Below, in pieces: positions 42,447-46,221 of a stretch of DNA of 46,221 bases (its first letter is position 1; each line of letters opens with the position of its first letter). The position numbers were made by a program, and so were the translations under genes. Origin of the DNA: Rhodobacter sp. Lineage in GTDB: Bacteria; Pseudomonadota; Alphaproteobacteria; Rhodobacterales; Rhodobacteraceae. Under the pieces are notes generated by a model. That model was not told the DNA's origin. It worked only from the letters and a program-made list of their open reading frames with translations, and made no database searches. The DNA is taken from assembly GCA_030065095.1 (NCBI GenBank), contig JASJDP010000030.1, positions 1 through 46,221 on the forward strand. Reading direction: 5' to 3'.

Positions 42447-44020
42447 CCGATGTCCAGGGCAGCAAAGATCTGCCTCAGATCCGGCTGCAGCACGAAGGAA
42501 GGCGCCCCGCCGGGATCTTCGTCGCCTTCCGGCGCCCAGCCGAGCGTCCTGAGGACCTGGCGCAGGTAGAGCGGATTGACCGGTACGCCGTAGACCGCCA
42601 TGTGACGGCCCTGGACGCAGGCCACGAGCCCCGCGATCAGCGGTGCGGCCGAAGACGTGCCCATGAACTGCGAGGTGTAGCGCTGGTCGACCGCGCTATC
42701 GCCCCCCCAGAGATCGCCATAGCCGCCGCTGACCACCGACTGGCCCCAGGCCTGTACATCCATCACGCTGCCGTAGTTGGAAAAATCCATCTTGCTGCGC
42801 GCCGGGCCAAAGAGCCCGTTCGGCGGTGCACCCGCGCCCACCATGATGCAACCGGCGTCGTTCTTTTCGAGATCAAACCTGTCGCCGTAGATCTCGTCGT
42901 CGAGATTCTCGCCGCCATTTCCGCCGACGGCCACGACCGTGATGCCGCGGCCGACGAGGTATTGCACCACCGCGCGGACGTCCGGCCAGAACGTCAGCGG
43001 CACATAGCCGCGTTGGTCGGGATCGGCCGCGTAGGAGGTCCGGGGCCCCGGACGCTGTAACTCGAGCAGCAGAACATCGCCGGGGTTCAGCAACTCGCCC
43101 GCGGCGGAGATGTTGTTGGCGATGCGCTGGCGGCCATCCTTGCTGTCAAAGACCGAGACCATGCCGGTCCTTGCGCCCGGGCAGACCGACGCCGTGCCGT
43201 GCCCGTCATGCGTTGAGGCGAGGACCGATACCACGGCTGTGCCATGTTCCATCCAGCTCTCTGTCTCGGAATTGCGCCCCTCCCAAAGCGAAAACCGGGA
43301 TTCGGTCAGCTCCAGGTGGCTGCTGCGCCAGCCCCCCTCGACGTCGATGATCGTGACGCCAGACCCGTCGCCGCCCGGCAGCGCCCAGGCGCCGATGAAA
43401 CCGAGGCCGGAGGGCCCGTCGGCGAGATAGCCCTGGTAGTTGAAGAAATTCGGCACCTCGATCCCGGCGGCACCCGGGCCCGCATCGGCCGAGGCAGGGC
43501 CGAGCGCGGGCACGGCAGGCGGCGCCGGGATCGCCTCGATCTCGCCTGCAGACTTGCGGAGCTCTGCCGCGAGGTCGGCGGCATCGGACGCGCTTCCGGC
43601 AGCGAACTCGACAAAGCGCCCTGTGTCGAAACCCGGCGCGGCCGGGGCCTGTGGCGCTCCGGACAGGCTTGCGACCGTCGCGCCCCGGGCGGCGCGGCGC
43701 CGCTCGAAGACCGGCATGGCCTCTGCGCCAGCGATGTCCTGCAGCAACGCGAGCCGCGAGGGTCCGCCGGCGCTCGCGACCTCGAGCGAGGTGCCGAGAT
43801 CGACGACCACGGTGGTCTGCGCGTCCTGTATCTCGTCGAGAAAGCCCCGCAGGAGCGGGCTCGCGGGCGCCGCAGATGCCGTCCCGGCGGTCCGGCCGCG
43901 TGCCGACCCGCCTGACCTGCCGCCAGGACGCGAGGCAGGCGTCGCGTCGCCCGAGGCACGTGTCCCGGCCCTTTTCCGGCCGCCGGGCCTGGCGTCCTTG
44001 TCGTCTTTGCCGTTAGCCAT
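42443..44020 (-). CDS. Subtilisin-family (S8) serine peptidase without signal peptide
   Basis: 525 residues. The first 50 are disordered and basic (ARPGGRKRAGTRASG...) with no signal peptide; about 50-190 hold an acidic, Ala-rich domain with FLDEIQDAQTTVVVDLG. The catalytic triad is visible: Asp in GVTIIDVEGGW, His in WMEHGTAVVSVLAS, Ser in QFMGTSSAAPLIAGL; the oxyanion Asn is in VAVGGNGGENL. The domain has an extra cysteine (NDAGCIMVGAG). It lies between the two SPASM genes, with a GGAG site nine bases before ATG. It is a strong candidate for the peptidase that cuts the modified repeats, in the cytoplasm (inference). Confidence 0.92.
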   Translation of the reverse strand: MANGKDDKDARPGGRKRAGTRASGDATPASRPGGRSGGSARGRTAGTASAAPASPLLRGFLDEIQDAQTTVVVDLGTSLEVASAGGPSRLALLQDIAGAEAMPVFERRRAARGATVASLSGAPQAPAAPGFDTGRFVEFAAGSASDAADLAAELRKSAGEIEAIPAPPAVPALGPASADAGPGAAGIEVPNFFNYQGYLADGPSGLGFIGAWALPGGDGSGVTIIDVEGGWRSSHLELTESRFSLWEGRNSETESWMEHGTAVVSVLASTHDGHGTASVCPGARTGMVSVFDSKDGRQRIANNISAAGELLNPGDVLLLELQRPGPRTSYAADPDQRGYVPLTFWPDVRAVVQYLVGRGITVVAVGGNGGENLDDEIYGDRFDLEKNDAGCIMVGAGAPPNGLFGPARSKMDFSNYGSVMDVQAWGQSVVSGGYGDLWGGDSAVDQRYTSQFMGTSSAAPLIAGLVACVQGRHMAVYGVPVNPLYLRQVLRTLGWAPEGDEDPGGAPSFVLQPDLRQIFAALDIG

Positions 44021-44037
44021 CCCTCAGCACTCCGTCC

Positions 44038-45477
44038 TCACAGCCCCAGCCCACCGGCCTGTGCGGAGTGACGGCTCTCGACGTAGCGCTCCCAGCAATC
44101 CTCCAACAGCAGGTCGACGTAGTTCTTCATGTAGTAGCACTGCTGCGGGTCCTTCTCCCAGATCGACCCCTTGTTGATCAGCGCATTGTAGGGACATCCG
44201 CCGCCGCAGAGCCCGATGAAAGAGCAGCCGTGGCAGCCCGGCATGTTCACCGGCATCCGCGCATGCCATTCGATGAAGTTTGACTGGACCTCGGGGTTGC
44301 ATTTCGGATCGGTGACGTTGCCGTTGAAATACTGTTCGCCGCCGATCGTGGCGTTATGGCACGGTCCAAGGGTCCCGTCGGGAGAGACCACCAGTTCGCC
44401 GCCCACCGCCGCGCAGTCGCGGTGATGGAAGCGGCCGGTCATGAAGGGCACAAGCCTGCGCATCGCCAGCCCCTCTTCGCCGCCGCGCGCGCGCATCGCC
44501 TTGAACGCCTCCCAGGCGGGTTTCGCCGCCTCGCCCATCTGGACGTACAGCGGGTTGCGATTGCCCGGCACGTCAATCGGGGTCTGCAACTGGAACGCGT
44601 TGACACCAAGCTCGTCCGCGAAGAACGCTGCGATCTCGGCAAGGTCGTCCTTGTTGTGCTTGCCGATTGTGCAGGAAAGACCTACCCGCACCCCCGCTTC
44701 CTTGTAGCGTTTCAGCGAGGCGACGATCTTGTCGAACGATCCCCCTCCGTTCAGGAGCGGCCGCGAGGCGTCGTTGTGGGATTTCAGTCCATCCAGCGAG
44801 AGCCCGACGGTGACGTCGTTCTCGGCGAAGATGTCCGTGATTTTCGGATCGTAGATCAGCCCGTTGGTGAAGCACAGGATCTCCAGGGGCTGAGTCTGGC
44901 CCTCCCATCGCATTTGCCTGAGCCGCGGGACGACATGGGCGACGGTCAGCCGGTTCAGCAGCGGCTCGCCGCCATAGATCGTCGTCTTGGCAAAGGGCTG
45001 ACGGTTGCGCTCGAGGTTGTCGCGGAACACCTCGATCGCGCGATCCGCGGTTTCGGGCGTCATCCGGGTGCCGGCTTGGGTCTTTTCGGGGTCCTGTGCG
45101 ACCTTTCGGGTCTGCTTGTCGGCTTCGACCACGCAGTAGCGGCAGGCCATGTTGCAGGTTTGAACCATGAGCAGCCATAGGCTGAAGAAGCCCTTGATCG
45201 GAGGCACAGAAACCTGGTCGAGCGCGGTGCGGTCGAAATCTTCGGGCACAAGGAAACTGCGCTGGATCAGATCGTTCAAGATCTCGGGCGGGAGTTGCTC
45301 GAAACGGCGCGCGTCGAGCGGCTCCGCAAGTTCCTCCGGAATGAAAGCGATCTCATGCCCGAACGGATGATAGAGCGCGATCACGCCCTCGGCCACCTGG
45401 TGCCGATGGACATAGCCCGACAGGGCAAGCGCACCCACGTCCACCGCGGGAAACCGGTTGTTGACCAGCACGTTCAT
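44038..45477 (-). CDS. SPASM-domain radical SAM peptide maturase (first copy)
   Basis: 479 residues. The N-terminal RRE-like segment is HRHQVAEGVIALYHPFGHEIAFIPEELAEPLDA. The radical SAM cluster motif is MVQTCNMACRYCVVEADK, then TTIYGGEPLLNRLTV, and TVGLSLDGLKSHND. SPASM cysteines occur in HHRDCAAVGGEL, LGPCHNATIGG, MPGCHGCSFIGLCGGGCPYNALINK and DPQQCYYMK. The GCPYNALINKGSIWEKDPQQC signature is shared with the second copy. It follows the repeat-precursor gene by 40 bases with a GAGAGG site, and is the first enzyme of the operon, so it is the most likely to act first on the precursor. The modification is unknown; it probably involves the invariant KYxCTS. Confidence 0.94.
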   Translation of the reverse strand: MNVLVNNRFPAVDVGALALSGYVHRHQVAEGVIALYHPFGHEIAFIPEELAEPLDARRFEQLPPEILNDLIQRSFLVPEDFDRTALDQVSVPPIKGFFSLWLLMVQTCNMACRYCVVEADKQTRKVAQDPEKTQAGTRMTPETADRAIEVFRDNLERNRQPFAKTTIYGGEPLLNRLTVAHVVPRLRQMRWEGQTQPLEILCFTNGLIYDPKITDIFAENDVTVGLSLDGLKSHNDASRPLLNGGGSFDKIVASLKRYKEAGVRVGLSCTIGKHNKDDLAEIAAFFADELGVNAFQLQTPIDVPGNRNPLYVQMGEAAKPAWEAFKAMRARGGEEGLAMRRLVPFMTGRFHHRDCAAVGGELVVSPDGTLGPCHNATIGGEQYFNGNVTDPKCNPEVQSNFIEWHARMPVNMPGCHGCSFIGLCGGGCPYNALINKGSIWEKDPQQCYYMKNYVDLLLEDCWERYVESRHSAQAGGLGL

Positions 45478-45508
45478 AGCGAAACCTCTCGCGTCTGGGG
45501 GAGGAAGT

Positions 45509-45530
45509 GCGGCCGCATCACTGCGGCCGC
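45509..45530 (-). other. Hairpin over the precursor stop codon
   Basis: Two copies of the 8-base palindrome GCGGCCGC (45509-45516 and 45523-45530) flank ATCACT and can pair into an 8-bp GC stem. The TGA of the precursor (45518-45520) sits in the loop. The 40 bases to the maturase start contain no T tract. Such a hairpin could lower expression of the enzyme genes relative to the precursor or protect its 3' end. Confidence 0.5.
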
Positions 45531-46221
45531 GCGGCCATGGACGAGGCCATCATCATCATCTGCGGATCGTAGGCGAAGCTGCCCGCCCCCATGCCGTCTC
45601 CGGCACCGGCCGACATCGCCTCCATGTAGCCCGCCGAGGTGCAGCCGTACTTAATGGCCATTTGCGTGGCAAACATCTCGGCGTTCATGGCGCCGCCCGC
45701 TCCCGCGACCGACGTGCACAGATACTTCACCGCCGGCTCGACCATGCCACCCATGCCGGCAACAGAGGTGCAGAGGTACTTCACCGCGGCCATGTCCTGC
45801 ATGCCGCCCATGCCGGCGACGGAGGTGCAGAGATACTTCACCGCAGCCGCGTCCTGCATGCCGCCCATGCCGGCGACGGAGGTGCAGAGGTACTTCACCG
45901 CGGCCGCATCCTGCATACCGCCCATGCCGGCGACGGAGGTGCAAAGGTACTTCACCGCCGCCATGTCCTGCATGCCGCCCATGCCGGCAACGGAAGTGCA
46001 GAGGTACTTCACCGCTGCCATATCCTGCATTTCGCCCATGCCGGCAACGGAGGTGCAGAGGTACTTCACCGCCGCCGCGTCCTGCATGCCGCCCATGCCG
46101 GCGACGGAGGTACAGAGGTACTTCACCGCCGCCATGTCCTGCATGCCGCCCATGCCGGCAACGGAAGTGCAGAGGTACTTCACCGCTGCCATATCCTGCA
46201 TTTCGCCCATGCCGGCAACGG
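45518..46221 (-). CDS. Tandem-repeat RiPP precursor peptide (5' part outside the window)
   Basis: At least 230 residues are visible and the frame is open to the window edge, so leader and start are not seen. Visible are eight 19-residue units of the form MGGMQDMAAVKYLCTSVAG (positions 3 G/E and 7 M/A vary), one 18-residue unit MGGMVEPAVKYLCTSVAG and a divergent last unit with MAIKYGCTSAGYMEAM. KYxCTS is the only part kept in all. The tail (AGAGDGMGAGSFAYDP, then MMMM) has a Met-rich end. Six coding bases upstream of the first complete unit show a further SVAG, so more repeats exist. Followed directly by two SPASM maturases, it is best read as the substrate. Alternatives such as a surface repeat protein fit the neighbours poorly. 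Confidence 0.85.
   Translation of the reverse strand, partial: VAGMGEMQDMAAVKYLCTSVAGMGGMQDMAAVKYLCTSVAGMGGMQDAAAVKYLCTSVAGMGEMQDMAAVKYLCTSVAGMGGMQDMAAVKYLCTSVAGMGGMQDAAAVKYLCTSVAGMGGMQDAAAVKYLCTSVAGMGGMQDMAAVKYLCTSVAGMGGMVEPAVKYLCTSVAGAGGAMNAEMFATQMAIKYGCTSAGYMEAMSAGAGDGMGAGSFAYDPQMMMMASSMAARPQ
45701..46221 (-). repeat. 57-bp tandem repeat array with 171-bp higher-order unit
   Basis: Units of 57 bases (one of 54) repeat head to tail. Units 1-3 (46040-46210) and 4-6 (45869-46039) form two 171-base blocks that differ at about six positions, with the last 95 bases identical (46116-46210 against 45945-46039). The array has therefore expanded recently by unequal recombination in blocks of three units. 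The array runs past the window edge. Confidence 0.93.

Noticed and set aside
45518-45700. Splicease (XYG, tyramine-excising) substrate
   Set aside because: Only the last unit has KYG; all others have KYL, and no PlpX/Y-type pair could be identified with confidence.
45701-46221. CRISPR-like regular repeats
   Set aside because: The 57-base units are contiguous with no unique spacers and keep a reading frame, so they are protein repeats.

Overview
The window reads as a GC-rich alphaproteobacterial chromosome, most likely Rhodobacterales (Roseobacter/Paracoccus relatives). This rests on the rnhB-ccrM pair with GANTC sites in front of ccrM, the mutY / DUF721 (DciA-like) / DsbA block, the DUF4170-waaA-lpxK lipid A operon, and the general protein flavour. 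Genus cannot be fixed from sequence alone. No tRNA, rRNA or CRISPR array was seen.

Layout. 1-2.2 kb: a structurally complete IS3-family element inside an unidentified reading frame, next to a deleted helix-turn-helix pseudogene. 2.2-13.1 kb: mostly core genes, namely a membrane-anchored winged-helix protein, small secreted proteins, rnhB, ccrM, alkB (alkane hydroxylase), mutY, a DciA-like gene, a DsbA-like thioredoxin-fold protein, a CoA-transferase, lpxK, waaA and DUF4170. 13.6-21.7 kb: a minus-strand oxidative cluster of a large di-haem cytochrome-like secreted protein, two unassigned proteins, a DyP-type peroxidase, a cytochrome P450 and a GST-like protein. 22.0-26.2 kb: a five-gene zinc-uptake-like operon (His-rich DUF2796 protein, ABC ATPase, FtsX-like permease, unassigned exported protein, DUF3299) behind a convincing Zur-type operator. 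26.8-29.6 kb: a duplicated LamG-RTX secreted protein. 30.2-36.1 kb: accessory genes (P-loop kinase, TVP38-like and DUF2306 membrane proteins, SAM methyltransferase, TetA-like MFS exporter, LysR regulator), IS scars and three copies of a promoter-plus-start-codon element that appear to mark decayed LysR genes.

The most exciting part is 36.6-46.2 kb, an apparent RiPP (ribosomally made, post-translationally modified peptide) locus. At the right edge a precursor gene, cut by the window, encodes at least nine near-identical 18-19-residue units with the core AVKYLCTSVAG and a last divergent unit with KYGCTS. Downstream on the same strand follow a SPASM radical SAM maturase, a subtilisin-type peptidase without a signal peptide, an 87-residue protein that resembles a stand-alone subtilisin propeptide, a second SPASM maturase and a third radical SAM enzyme with a cobalamin-domain-like N-terminus. 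Converging on them are a JmjC/cupin-like oxygenase, a Crp/Fnr regulator with N-terminal cysteines and an HExxH metallopeptidase translationally coupled to the regulator. The working model is that the tandem KYxCTS units are modified by the radical SAM enzymes and released by one or both peptidases. I know of no described family with this precursor repeat, but no search could be run.
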